Shown in pieces: positions 10,501 to 23,164 of a DNA stretch of 64,000 bases; within the stretch, counting starts at the first letter, position 1; the number at the start of each line of letters is the position of its first letter. The notes beneath the pieces were generated by a model. It had not been told where the DNA came from, searched no databases, and saw only the letters and a list, made by a program, of their open reading frames with translations. Made by a program: the position numbers and the translations under genes. The stretch lies in NCBI RefSeq assembly GCF_947623445.1, contig NC_135240.1:11904001-11968000 (forward strand), read 5' to 3'. Source of the DNA: Clavelina lepadiformis. Lineage: Eukaryota > Chordata > Ascidiacea > Aplousobranchia > Clavelinidae.

Positions 10501-13500
10501 GCTCAAACATCTAGTTTGTGTTGCCAAATAACATCTTGCTCAGAGGAAGCAGGCTGATGGTAAAACAGGGATATTTTTACACAAGACATTTATTTTCTAG
10601 AGGCCGTTTATTATCATTTTTAATTTGTAATAATCTGCAAACTCATGAATGCATATAATCGACAAATAGCACTCTTTGAGAACGATTGAAACCTTCGTTT
10701 ATCGAAAGTCAAGACAAATTAAATGATTGCCTTTTGCTTATGATCTGCATATCAGATGGATTTCCTTTTTGAAATACTACAATGTTAAGTTGTTCATTCA
10801 CTCCACTCAGGATTTCGAAGTTCTCTGACAATCACACAAGATCACTGTACTCTGCAAGCTCGTTATGTAAGAAAGCAGCAATGTTGAGTAGTAGCCAGCT
10901 TTGTAGCCGAATGGTTAGAGCTGGCAATTAGGCAGTGTTCACTACCCAGTAGCACTACCATTGTTATGCCCTTGGGGTATTACCAATGCTTGCTCCAGTT
11001 CAGTGCTTCTGATAAACATACCTAAATTCAAGCAATAAAAAACATATGTGTATCATTCCGAACTTGCTTAAGAGCTAGCCAGATAAGTGGGGCTGGAGCA
11101 ATTAAAGATTACCACAAAGGTTAATGGAAGCGAACTAAAATGACATATGAAGTTATACTTCTATCCTAGCCGCCAAATAAAGAAAACCATGTTGATTGCT
11201 GTGAAACGCTTTGACCTTATGCCACAGCAGTGGTATGCCACCTGTATATAATTGATGCAATCACACCAGCTTGAATGCAAAACTATTTCAACCTGATGCT
11301 GAATAAAAGCACCATGCAATTACCAAAATTCAATTTAATACATTGCATGAGCACTGCAAACCCAAAAAAGTGACTTTTGGCTACTAGAGTACCGGTCTAT
11401 CGTTGGCTGGATTGCCAGTTCAAACACCATTGTGCATTGCACTGTGCAACAATTAAGCAGTCTTTAGAACTTGCTTGGATTCTACATTCAGTAAGTAGAA
11501 GCCCGAGGTAGATAACCTATATCTTGTCTACGAAACAGGACCGATTAAGCAGCGTTAATGCCAGACACACCAAACGCATGAAAGAACTGAAATCGAAAAC
11601 TAGGCTATTTTGTTCATTTCAGCCTTTTCAGATTTTTAGTGAGATCCGTTTATAGTTTGTGCAAGGCATTCCAACATGCATCAATCACTATACAAACCTT
11701 ATCCATACATACCGGTATAGATCTCAGTAGTCTACAACAGTAGCCTAAGCCATCCAATCGTACCGTACGATGACCAGCCACAGCAGTTCGACTGGATTAC
11801 TTATTCGACCTATCGCTCGGTTGGATTACTCATTCCAACACGATTAACCTTCCAACAATTATTTTAAGAGATGGAAATATTCTTTTTAGCCCATACGAAT
11901 GGGTAATCCGTGCGTTCTTTTTTCCCTTTCCTATGGGCTAATCCTTGACGAAGCGGGTGGACCTACTGTGTATAAGTTTAAAAGCGAGACCTGGCTAGGA
12001 ATATTTGTCACCTCTATAACAACCGCGTTAATATTTCGATCCGTATTGAAGTTGGCTGGCCAACACTAGTTTTATCGGATATAATTTCTACAAACTCTTT
12101 GTCTAACTCATTTGCATTTCAATGGAGCTTCCGCCCTGCTATGCGTACCCAGCGCTATAAGATTCAAAGTGAATGGTCTCTACCCTAGTAGTGACCGTAC
12201 CATTCTGCATCCCGCTTTATTCTGTGTGATGATCCTTAAACGGTCAAATTGCCCCCTCCTAAATCCTAATCGTAATCCTTACTTAATGGTTGCCTCTTCT
12301 ATTTGACCGGGACAAATATTTAGCTGGCCTGTGATTGAGCAGCTGGCAATTCAAACACCGGAACTTCGTAGTCTTATCTCGCCGTTTGTACGTCGCGACT
12401 TTTGTTGAGTCTGAATTATGACCACACACATTGGAAATATAAACAGGTTTACATAAATATGTTTATATTTCCATTGTACGTGAGTCGGGCATCTAGAATT
12501 TTTATTTCCGATGTCCATGATTGTTTATATAATATCTATGGCTACAAGGTACTTGCTCTGCCACATTCCCTAACTAGTAACTCCTTCATGGTCTGAAGAT
12601 TTCTCTTCATCAGGTAGGCCTAAACAGCTAGGCTACCGTTGCCGTTAACTAGAGGACTACGAGGGCGAAAAGAATGAAGAAGATATAGGCGACCATTATT
12701 CAAAAGAAAACTGATGGTGCAGCGTATCGTTTTTAAACTTAGGGATTTCCCCATTATGAGAGCGCAAGATCGGCACACTTTACCATTATCGTTGTAGTGT
12801 AGTTATGTAATGCATTCACAATGCGTTTTATGAAGTGACCTGGCCTGCTTTTCCAACTTGTCCCAAGAAAAATATTATGCCTACTTTTATTTAAACTGTT
12901 AAGGTAAAACGAATTTCCTAGCATAGTCAAAGTAAGTGCTCTTCACTAAAGACGCTATCAAAGACGATTTGCAAGATGTATCTGAGAACATGGTAATTGC
13001 CAACTTACATGGCAAAAAACTTAAAAGCAAATTATTCCTTTGTTTCATTTTCATTAAATTAATTAGGCCTATGCATAGTTCTATCTAGTTCTTCAGCCTC
13101 AACCTTAGACACCGTATTGGTTAGCTGTGCTATAAGTACTAAGTAAAATAAGATCTCGGACGAGTCCCCAAATTTTCGTGAGTTATTAACTGACACAGGA
13201 TTGCCAACCTGGCATTAAAACAAAAGCTTTCATGCAATGTAGCAAGATAAAACGCGTACCAGAACAATCGTTTCCTGTTGAAGATTAAGAAAAAAGTATG
13301 GCGTCACAGAATTGTACTACCGGCCATTGTTAGTAAAATAATAACCGATTACAATCGTGTGAAGTTTATCTTACTTTGATTATATCCTAGCCTGCACAAC
13401 ACTACAATTATTGAGCTGAGCATATTTTTAATAACAATAACATAGCAAACCACTTAAAGACAAGTTGCTTATAATTTGAAATAAGACTCATTTAGTATGG

Positions 13501-14495
13501 CGCAAATGCCAAGTAATTTTGAAATCCTTATCTTGCCCCTTTCTTGCTTAGCCATAAGAAGATTTGGCTTGTACATATTTGTGAATTTTTCTTTGACAAC
13601 GCTATATTTTATTGTTCTTGAAAGTATTACCGGTATGTGGTGTTGATCATGTCAATGGCTGGCAGAACAGTAAGCACAATGTCTCAGCGACATGTTTTTT
13701 TTCTATCTCTAACCAGTCTAATAGGGGACAACCAGATCAGTGTACTACCGGGCATCAATTGAGCTTTGGGCAAACTGTAAACAGGTTAAACTATAGGTTA
13801 GTCAGTTAGTGATAGTCTGGTACTTCACTACCTTTGTCTTAAACTTAGGCAAAAGTTAATTGAAGAAAAAATTTGTAATTTATTGGTTATACAGTCAGAC
13901 CTCATTAACTCAGACCACTTTGTGTCATGGAAAAATTTGATGATTGGTCAATGACTTTGTCTAAAACAAGCACTGGAGCAGTAGAAGTATGGAAAATTTA
14001 CGTATAAATATGTAACATTTTTCGTGATCTGAATTATGAATTTGTTTTTTCTATTGGTTTGGCGTATACGCTTTAAAATTGTCATGTCAGATAGCGAAGT
14101 TTACAGATTAGAGGGGTAAAATGCATGGAAAGAAGTCTGTTCCCAGCAGTTTCATGCCAGCTAACGGGAAGGGAATTCCATTTTTTGCAGTACCAATTTC
14201 AGTATTTGAGTGAAATTAAACACTCAAACAGAAACTGCAGTCCAGCTCATAACTTATCTTGCCCCAGCTGCCAAAATCATTATAAAAGTTTGCACTAAAA
14301 CTTATAAGCTTTAAGTATTATGAGTACATATATTTAATATTTTCAGTTTGTCCAGTTGCTGATTTACAGTACAATTGTGTAGAAGCTATAGCCGAATAGA
14401 CCTGTTGTTAGTAGCTTGTAAATGCAACATCACTCTATACGCTTGTTCATGAGGTCTAAGTATCAAGAAGGGCATATTTTAAACTGAAACGAAGC
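7599..14495. other. Gene-free interval of about 6.9 kb with decayed repeats
   Basis: No exon set with consistent frame and splice sites was found on either strand, and the longest open frames have fewer than 100 codons. Weak tRNA-like words occur near 8640-8690, 10891-10930, 11400-11430 and 12340-12360 (for example 'ttgccagttcaaacacc' and 'ctggcaattcaaacacc') and may be remnants of a SINE family. A pogo/Tigger-like terminal sequence lies at 13891. The last 600 bp should contain the UBXN1 promoter, but I see no distinctive element there. Confidence 0.4.
13891..14462. mobile_element. Degenerate pogo/Tigger-like element next to UBXN1
   Basis: The sequence tacagtcagacctcattaac followed by 'tcagaccactttg' closely matches the terminal repeat of the better-preserved element at 37916-38378. 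A weak partner ('catgaggtct') lies near 14445. The left end is convincing; the right boundary is uncertain. It ends within about 40 bp of the UBXN1 start codon. Confidence 0.4.
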
Positions 14496-17005
14496 ATGTC
14501 TGGAGTGGACACACTAGTTGAAATGGGATTTCTTAGAAACCGTGCGTGAGTCATTTATTAAGTAATTGACCTTAACCAAATTTGTGTGGTTGCTGTGAAT
14601 ATTGTTTTCTGTGGTCATAAGGGAAAAGGCTTGGACAATTATCGGTGACAGAGGTGTGCAAGCAGCAATGGAGTGGTTATTAGAACACAATGAAGATGCA
14701 GATATTGATGAACCGTACCAGCCACCAAAGGGTCATGTACTTGGAAAAGAGGGTGCTGCTGGAACAGGTTAGTTTTAACTATCTAAGTACTGACATTTAT
14801 AATAGACCCATTCCAAGTTACCGCTGCTAACTATTTTAGATGGCAAAATTTTTTTTTGCCTCTACTTAGCAATGGAGATTGCCATTCTGAGCATTGTATT
14901 GTAACAATTTCTCTCAGATGAACAGCATATGAATTTCCCCACTCCAAAAGGAAAAAATATGATATTTCTTATGTTACTGCAGTTTAAATTTTATACAATA
15001 AACTTGTTGGATATGTGGTTAGCGAAGCATACAACATAAAATGAGTTTGAGTGGAACTAGTTTTCCATGCATTTCAAGCAAAGTTTAAAATAAAACACTA
15101 GAAGTAAATTTGGTTTTACGTTGCATACTTCGCTTATCATATATCCAGACGCCATATTGCAGTCAAGTGTACATAGGATTCAAAGAATTGAGAAACAAAA
15201 GCTAGGTAATATTTTTTCCTTCACAATAAAGAAATTTATATGCTACTCGCCTAAGTGAAAAAATACTGCCACAAATGTTAAAAAAGAGTTGAAAATGCAT
15301 TTCACTGAAATTAGGAAAAATGGCTAGAAATTGCGTATATGCCATTTCGTTGCTCATCTGGTGTACCAGAATGATTAAGGTCATATCATATAGAATGAAA
15401 AGACAGATTGCACCATGATGTTATACGGGTAGTTACACTGGCCATTGTTACTGATTTTGCTAGGTGATTAGTAGGTTGCACAGCCCATGAATTATATGTA
15501 AAATGCGCTTAATATAAATATATGCAACACATATACAGATAAAATTTAACTTTGAAGATAGGTTAGGGATGAAGATATTTATGAGAGCGTTTGGGATTGC
15601 ATGCATGTACTGTATGTGGTAACAGCAGGTCAGTAACACATAAGCAGAGGTGGGTAATATTGCAGTATTATAGTAGCGCATAACTGTACTGCAGTACGTT
15701 TTCAGTACCGATACTTTTTCAAAAAAAGTACTCAATACTGTTAATAAATTACTTTTTTGAACAAATTTTATTCAGTTTTGGTACTTTTTGAGTGATTATT
15801 CAAAGGATTTTTGAAGTATATTATTCAAAAGTTCTCATGATACTTTCAAAGTACCAACTGCCCACCTAATCAAATAAGTCACTTTCAATGCATTTCATGG
15901 ACAGATGAGCAAATTCCGGAAGCATCTACTGAAAAAGTTGAACAACCCCTTGAAAAAACGATTCTCTCACCTGAAGAAAAGGAAGAACAGGCCAGAAAGT
16001 AAAAACATTTTGATATTGATATTCATCATCATGGTTGATTGGCTGTATTAAAAATTATGGTAAAGTGCTAATCTTTAAAACTTTTCTTTCACCTATAAAT
16101 AATTTATCAAAAGGTTGAAGTGATATTTATCTTTAGCATTAACTTCAATTTATATATAACTTGCAGAATTCAAGAGAAAATACATAGAATAAGAGAGGAA
16201 AAAGAAGCTCAAGAAAAGAAAGATAAAATAGAAATGGAAAAAATGAGGAGGAAAGATGGTCAAGATCTTTCCAAAATAAAATCTGAGTAATGCTTTCGCC
16301 ATTTTCTTTTTAATCATTGTATTCTATCTTATGTTTCTATCGCTTAATGTTTTTAACTCACCCTTAAAGACTGCAGTGGAAGGAAGCTCAGAAACAAGCT
16401 GAAATTCGTAAACGTGAAAAGCGAGAAGATATGTTAGCTCGACAACGCGTAAAAGAACAAATTGCAAGAGATCGTGCCGAGAAAAAAGCTCAGCAAGAAA
16501 AAGAGAAATCTGTAAAAGTTGAACAAGAAGCTAGCATCGACAGAAAAGCTACTTCTACCCAATCTGCTTCAAAAACTGAGCACACCCATGCTAGGATACA
16601 GGTGAGCAGTTCTTATCTTTGGTAATGATCGCTTTCCATTGCTTCAAAGGCTATTTCTGTCATGATGAAATCTCTGCAGATACGATTACCAAATGGTTCA
16701 CAAATGGTACAGAAGTTCAGTGCACAAGAACAGCTTTCAGCAGTGCGTTTATTTATTGATTTGAATCGCAAGGATGGAAGTAATGAACCATTTAATTTGA
16801 TGACAGCATTTCCAAAAAAAGTTTTTACTGAGGAAGAGCACCAAATGACTTTGCAAATGCTTGGTAATCTCAATAATGTCAATACCTGCTTTTATGGTAA
16901 CTGTGTCAGAATTTAAACCATATAATAAAATAAGCATAATTATCTTGTCTGTATGTTTTAGATTTAACTCCTTCAGCCGTCCTTATTGTTACAAAACCGC
17001 TTTGA
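14496..17005 (+). CDS. UBXN1: UBX domain-containing protein 1 (SAKS1), 7 exons
   Basis: The exons are 14496-14545, 14622-14767, 15905-15998, 16167-16286, 16370-16601, 16680-16863 and 16962-17005. All introns are GT-AG, and the 870 nt encode 289 residues, close to the roughly 300 of vertebrate UBXN1. Residues 1-40 are a UBA domain (MSGVDTLVEMGFLRNRAEKA...AMEWLLEHNED). Residues about 95-205 are a highly charged coiled coil (QAEIRKREKREDMLARQRVK). Residues about 214-289 are a UBX domain starting ARIQIRLPNG and ending LTPSAVLIVTKPL. Known UBXN1 binds ubiquitin chains through UBA and p97/VCP through UBX, and acts in protein quality control in the cytosol. The p97-contacting loop reads FPKK where vertebrate UBXN1 has FPRR. 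Intron 2 carries an AGGTGGG-type MITE (15645-15867) and part of a long-inverted-repeat element near 14806. An AATAAA signal lies at 17109-17114. Confidence 0.93.
14806..15460. repeat. Copy of the long-inverted-repeat family, in UBXN1 intron 2
   Basis: Sequence from 14806 (cccattccaagttaccgctg, then 'gatggcaaaattttttttt' and 'caatggagattg') aligns with the terminal arm of the element at 19853-20957. Sequence at 15205-15270 also resembles 20060-20125. An internal inverted pair (15008-15034 against 15120-15148, 'gcgaagcatac' and 'gcatacttcgc') adds a hairpin. The right boundary is not clear. Confidence 0.45.
15645..15867. mobile_element. MITE, AGGTGGGCAGT/GTACCG family (short copy)
   Basis: It starts cagaggtgggtaatattgca and ends gtaccaactgcccacct, giving inverted termini AGGTGGG(C/T)A and TGCCCACCT. 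The inside is full of 'agtac' and 'gtacc' words. The same termini recur at 24215, 35950, 40132, 45603 and 60459. The termini resemble those of hAT elements, but I see no clear target duplication here. Confidence 0.65.
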
Positions 17006-17099
17006 AGAAGGAACTTTGCTTTCAAAGAAAAAGAAAAGGATGTAAAATCAAAGAATACATGAGAAGCATTTTGCTCTTTTGTTATCAATTGAAGTTAAG

Positions 17100-17114
17100 T
17101 TTATTACCAATAAA
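17100..17114. terminator. Crossing polyadenylation signals of UBXN1 and FIBP
   Basis: The plus-strand AATAAA at 17109-17114 follows the UBXN1 stop by about 105 nt. A minus-strand AATAAA (17105-17100) follows the FIBP stop by about 120 nt. If cleavage occurs 15-25 nt past each signal, the two 3' UTRs overlap by a few tens of bases. No other AATAAA lies closer to either stop codon. Confidence 0.55.
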
Positions 17115-17226
17115 AGATTTGAAAACATTAATCTTTGTATACAAACACATACTGAAGAATAATATACATAAAAACAATGGAAATAATTCACCATTGATTC
17201 GCAAAATAAGAAAAAAATCATTGCTG

Positions 17227-19680
17227 TCATTTCTTATATATTTGCAAAATACATTTTGTCGTAGTTTTGATATATTTGTCCCATGTCAAGCTAAGCTGCT
17301 CTATTTGCGGAAGTTGCTTTGCTGCTGCTGCATAGCACTGCAGAAACATGTTTACTCGTTCTTTGTCCCATCCACATGTCCTGCATGGCTCAACGACCTG
17401 TGGTTCAAGGGTTAATATGATGGAATCAAATGTGTCTCAAACCACCACCATGCAGTACAGCTAGTGGTAGAAATTGGTTACCTTTTCAAAGATATCAATG
17501 AAATAGTCTCGAATTTCCTTCGATTTGTATAAACATGAAGCAATTCCAACTATTCCTCTTGACAGAGGACGAAATGATGCTTCACACCATTGTGTACCTG
17601 CCAACTCATCTGATCCTTTCAGCTCGGACTAATAGAAAATGATGTCATAAAATCAGGAATAGTTAGTAACATAAGAACTTCTAAAAAATTTGTACCAGAT
17701 GCAGTAACTCCCTTGCTTTATTGACAGTTGTGTTTTTGTGTTTGTCAAACAATTTTTGCTCTGAAACCAAGATTTTAACGCTTCTGAGATCATGCAAAAA
17801 TTCAGGATCAATCTCTTGTGGCAAATCTGTGCAATCTGAATATGACTATAAGTTAAAATCCAAGTACTGTGATATCACTAATTCATAAAAAAAAGTCATG
17901 TGAGTATGTCTATCTCCTATTTATTAAACTTTCTTTACCTGTTTGTGAATGTGTCCAGGATTCAATTAAGAATTTCGAACATTCAACAAAATCTCTAAAT
18001 CCTAAACAGGAAAGTTTTCGTTTGCTACAGTCAAATCGATGGTTTGCCAAAAACACAACTGCTGCATAATCCCTGGATATTCAAGTTTGCATAAAGCACA
18101 TCCATAAAAAGTAGAAGTAGAAATGAAAAAGATTATTAACTGTTTAAGCCTTAAGGCATCCAAACTGTTAGCACTGTCAGACATTAATGTCATAAAAAAA
18201 TTAACACATCATATATACCTATTTGCTTACCATGATAGACTGAGAGGAAGCTGAAAGTGTTTTTGTATATTCTTTACTAAACTTCCAGACATGTCTTCCA
18301 CCGCCTTAAATATCCTTCGACAGTTGTCAAACTAAAAATGCATTTTTGTATGACACATATAAAATAAACAAAGCAAAAGATTGCGTGTGACACCCTGCGC
18401 AGCACATTATCACTTCCGTAGCGGGTGCAGTGAGTGTTTAAAACAAGAGGAAGCTTGCTCGAACCATTGATGAGGTTAAATGTCATAAACTGGGCCAAAA
18501 TACTACATAATAAGTGTAGAAATAACTAACCCTGTAGAGCAAATTTTACGAAGCAGTATAAATCTTTAAGTTTGCTTTGAAAACAATACCGACAACAGTA
18601 TATTTCTTGCTTTTTTGCACAAAAAGTTTAGGTTTGAGTAAATCTGGCAGTAAACCTCGAGTTTGTGAATACACTTAAAGTTGGTGAGGCTCGCGGCGAG
18701 CTTTCGGGCTCATGTTCGACATATCTCTAGAACAGCAATGTGCAAGCAAAGTAAACTTTAATTCTCCTTGTTTGATAACTAATAATTAATAGTCCAGTTG
18801 TGGCATATCATAAAGACAACAAAGATTAGAAAGAACTGGCTGGTTAACAAAAATGATCACTATTTCATAAAATTAACATTCATTCTTTAGATTTGCTACA
18901 ATTTAGAAAGCCAATGACGCGTTGGTGTCACCTCATTCACACAGAAAATCGGCAAAATTAGAAATAACCTATACAAGCAAGCAACAATGTAATTCAGGCA
19001 TCTGCTCAACACCATTAAAGTACATGCAAGGGACAATAAATTAAAGAATAGCATACATGTAAACTGTTACCTGTCGTTGACAATATTTTAATTTCTTCTG
19101 AGTTTTTGCACAAATTTCATCAAGATCCCGACGAGTGCTTTTGTTCAGTTTTTTACCAAGGAACTCTCTTACAACAACTTCATCCAAAGCATAATACCTT
19201 TTAATAGATCAGCAATACATAAAAGTTTTAGACATTATTGAAGAATATAATCATACAAGCTTAACAATCTCACATAATGCACAAAAAGACAAAATAACAT
19301 CCTACTTGGATATCACAAGTTTTTGAGAATCCATAGATATCTGATATGTCATTTGGTTTGCTAACATTGTTGGGTAGTGCAGCATTGGCTCTAACATTCC
19401 AAATATGCGAAACTGATCCAGTACATAGCTGTAGAATAGAAATTCTCTTCCTTCTTTTTCTTTGTGTTCATCCTTATCCAGTTTCATGAGATAATCTCTG
19501 GCTTCTTCAGCTGTTTATCCAATTGAAAAATTAATATACATCAACACACAATATAGGCCTTTAGAATGTAATTTGTTTTATAAGCTTACCTTCAGCTTGT
19601 TCCAGCCATAGCTCATATGCAGCAAAATCAATGGACACAATATTGCCAACAAATACATCAACATCAGGAAGGGACTCCAT
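17227..19680 (-). CDS. FIBP: FGF1 intracellular-binding protein, 8 exons
   Basis: The minus-strand exons are 19680-19590, 19510-19306, 19197-19071, 18331-18231, 18072-17939, 17835-17696, 17628-17482 and 17397-17227. They are GT-AG throughout and total 1116 nt, or 371 residues, against about 360 in vertebrates. The start matches FIBP well: the family begins 'ELDIFVGN' and this one [20 protein letters not shown]. Later landmarks also match in order: [58 protein letters not shown] and the final [22 protein letters not shown] binds internalised acidic FGF and is linked to FGF-driven cell growth and left-right patterning; the molecular activity is poorly defined. It lacks a signal peptide and membrane segments, as expected for a cytosolic or nuclear protein. 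It is tail to tail with UBXN1, with 221 bp between stop codons. Confidence 0.93.
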
Positions 19681-19852
19681 AACTGTTTCACGACTTTAAA
19701 ATGTATTAACTAATAAGCTGTTAGGTTGTAATTCTGTTAAGGACAGTGTACCCTAAAAAGATCCACCAAATGAAAACAAAGATGATTGTTCCACTGTGTG
19801 TAAGTACGCAGCTCATTCAATCACAGTTAAAAATATACAGTTACAATACACC

Positions 19853-20957
19853 CATTCCGAGTTATAGCTATCATCTTGTTTTGAGTGCTAAGATTTTTTT
19901 GATTGCCTATATTTAAGAGTGGAAATTGTAGACAAACTTTGATTCATTTTTAAATTGCAAACATTCTGAGCAAAGCATGATTTGGTCGCTCAGGTTGGTA
20001 GCATAGTCATGTCGAACAAGTCCAGTGTGTAGGATTTGCTGTAAAATAAGAACCAAGAAACATATTTTCAATATTTTTTCTTCATAGTGAAAAGAAATTC
20101 ATATGTTAATTACTTAAGTGAAATCTTAGCAACTTGATGCCACAGTCTATATTTCATGGCATAATTCGCCGAGATCTCAGGTGTACAATGACTAGCCAAA
20201 TGTGCACCTATTTAATCTTTCCCCGGTGCAATTCTAGGCTAACGCTTGCAACTATACATTACTGAATCAATTTATCTATCCAGTAATCCAATATCGGATA
20301 TATACTCAGTAATCAGAAAATGTTCATCAATTCTAATCGAAATTTGGCCAATTATTATGGGTCATTAGTAACACTTTGATGATCGTAAACATTTTTTACA
20401 GTGTTGCATGTGACCTTTTCTCTGCTACGAATATGTTTTTACTCGTGCTTTGTGCAATACATTATGGTTATAGTACTTGCTTGCAAAAACTACTCATAGT
20501 CGAATATATACACTAATAAGCTGCACAGACTTTGTGTGTGTGGTCTCATCTCAATATGAAACTGTAGTGCCGGTAGTGGTAAGCAATTCGCTATAGCGAG
20601 ATAGCATCTCCCTATGGTAGGTACCACAAATGAAAAATGACCACATAAGGTTATACACCATTTGAACAAACTTTTATAAATGAAATTAAATTTAAACCAT
20701 TATGTATGTGCAGGTATGTATATTACATAGTTATTATTATTATATTACTATATATATTACATAGTCAAGTGTGCAGAAAGTTTACTTAAAATTGACCTCG
20801 GGTGTGCAGCTGCCACGAGAAACAAACCGGCCGATGCCTAACACGTTTGCAATTTAAAATAGAATCAAAGTGGGTCGACAATTTCCATCGTTAGGTATTG
20901 GCAATCAAAAATATCTTGCCACCCAGACATAGTAACTCGGAAAGAGTCTATTTGATT
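19853..20957. mobile_element. Non-autonomous element with long (about 110 bp) terminal inverted repeats
   Basis: The left arm (19853-19968) and the reverse complement of the right arm (20957-20845) align over about 110 bases. They share 'ttccgagtta', 'tttttgattgcc', 'ggaaattgt.gac..actttgatt' and 'tttaaattgcaaac'. The roughly 900-base interior has no open frame of note. Related sequence is present in UBXN1 intron 2 at 14806. The superfamily is unknown. Confidence 0.6.
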
Positions 20958-22564
20958 AGAACATTCAAAAAGTAAATTTTGGCTATCAAGGTTAAAACAG
21001 TAGCTAGGCTATGTAATTACTGGAAATGCTATCGCAACATTGCAAAGCATTCTATACTTTTTCAACATTTCATAAAATACCTATGATAGATGGTGTCATG
21101 GTGCAATAACCATTCCAGTAATGAGCCTACATAAAAATAATATTAAAACCCTTGCCATAGACCAGCTTGCGGCGAAACTAACCGATTATTTATTTTCCAA
21201 GATCATAATGGTGAAGTTTAGCATAGCCGTTACTTAAAGCAACAAACACAAATAACTGAACATGCAGGCCTACTACAGTAATGGGAGTGTTTAAGTTAAC
21301 TTCCAGTTTTTTATGCTCATTGATTTTCTGATACTCAATTAATTGTGAAAAACCTGGTCATGGCCATGCACTATTGATTTCCGGGCGGGTGTATGGGCTA
21401 TTTAATCTAACATCTGCGAGATCCGGACCTCCAGGTTTTACCAACTATAGTAGCCTGCCTAGTTATTAAGGGTTCATGACCTAATTTAAAGATATAGGCT
21501 TTTCAATGCAAAGTACATTAGCCTAAATCAAGAAGCTACTATCGCAAATCCACATCATAAACCTACCCTAAATTTTGGCTTGCAACGAGATCTAAGGTAG
21601 GACTACCTACAGTCTTAGTTTGGACAGAATCCTTGTAATAAAATTTCTATAACAATCATCTTAAAATTTTAGGAAAAATACTCCAAAAAACCAAAATTTC
21701 CAACCGACACGAAATTCACAACTTAGCCTGGACCTGCAACCAGCTATCGCCAAAGCCATAACAAACCAGCCCATATCGACGGAACATTTCTTAGTTTTTT
21801 TATTATGACGCTTTGAGTGCGGGACATCGTCATAAACACTGTGTTGCCCGCTTGAAATTCTCTCCCTATTGAGAAGTGACCCCTTGTTAACCAAACAGCT
21901 GTTGTTTTCATTCTATATAAGGGGTTTACCCAAATTAGCAAGTTTTACTAGAGTTCGAAAAATTTGTATTTTTCAGCTTTCATCGGGAAAATTTACAGTT
22001 CTAACAGCTTTTAGTCTTTTAGTATAGTGTGATATGGCATGGAAAATTTTATCTTCAAATTGAAAAAGAATTTTGTCCTATTAAAACTTTACGATGATAG
22101 TTTACCCAAAGAGCAGGCCCAGATTAAGTTAAGACCTTTAGTGTCCCTAAGGATTTGTGGCCCAATACAAATGTAATTGAAAAATAAAGAACTATTTTTT
22201 TCAAGCAAAGTGTAGAGTTTGTCTAGTTTCTGATAAAATCCACATCAAATTCAATTTATATTTGCTACATATGACTTTTACTGTTTATCAATAAGTGATT
22301 TATTCCAGATTTTAGATATAAAGTGTGACAGCTTTGCGCTACCAATCAAATGAATTGAATCCTACGCGGTCCTTACTTCAGACACTTCGAAATTTTAACC
22401 AAATTGAATTTATTTCATCTATCTTATTGCACGGTAAAGTTCGTAACAGGATACATCCGTTTTCTTTCCATTAGGGCTAATAAAAACCCAAAAAACTTAA
22501 TGAAACAAATGCTTTGTATAGGTAAAAGTTTAAATAAGTTTAAAGCAAAGTTTAAAGTTAAAAA

Positions 22565-23018
22565 CAGGGTGTCGAACCGGTATTAAACCTGAACCTTTAA
22601 ACTGGTTTGAGCGGATATTTTTTTAAAACCGAACCGGAACCATAGCCCTATATAGTAAATTTGTCTGAACCCAAATCGAACCTAAACTATTGAAGACTAA
22701 GAGAAAAAACCCGAACCGGAGTCGATTCTTTCTCGATTATTGTAACCATATTTTCGGTACAATAATTTCATTCAAGACTTATAGAAAACGTGTTTTCTTT
22801 TCCTATTTCAAAACGTAGAAAGCCTAAACTAAGGAATATCACTCAAGATGAAATTCCTTGAGGTAACAAATTGCTACTTGGGCAGTGTAGTTGAAGAAAT
22901 TAAAAATGGTTAGCTGAATATTGTCATTCGAACCCGGAGCGGAGTGAGTGTGTGCGGCCGATGCAAACCTGAACCGAAGTAGAACCGGTCCTGAGTTAAA
23001 CGATTTTCGGTTCGACTG
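22565..23018. mobile_element. hAT-like miniature element with GAACCGG-rich ends
   Basis: The left end is cagggtgtcgaaccgg. The right end, reverse-complemented, is cagtcgaaccgaaaatcg. Several 'gaaccgg' words lie inside in both orientations. The flanking 8-mers gttaaaaa and cttaaaat match at 6 of 8 bases, as expected for an aged target duplication. It ends just upstream of EFCAB9 and could lie in its promoter or 5' UTR. Confidence 0.5.
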
Positions 23019-23164
23019 CTTAAAATTTAAAGAAAACTTCTTCTAATATCGGTGACCGGACAGAGGTCGTTTGTGACATCACAACGTATGTATTACTTTA
23101 AGTTTTGAGGGAAAAATATCACATTTTGTTGAAATTCATCTTTAAAATACAGTTTTCCGAAAAC

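Larger units (their letters stand above)
19681..23164. other. Gene-free interval of about 3.5 kb between FIBP and EFCAB9
   Basis: It holds the FIBP upstream region, a long-inverted-repeat element (19853-20957), about 1.6 kb of AT-rich DNA without recognisable content (20960-22560), and a hAT-like element (22565-23018) ending about 150 bp before the EFCAB9 ATG. No exon series was found. The open frames near 21661-21941 (77 and 65 codons, minus strand) overlap each other and have no motif. Confidence 0.45.

Noticed and set aside
23105..23164. Upstream extension of EFCAB9 from a TTG codon
   Set aside because: There is no ATG in the extension, and the ATG at 23165 matches the family's N-terminus and length.
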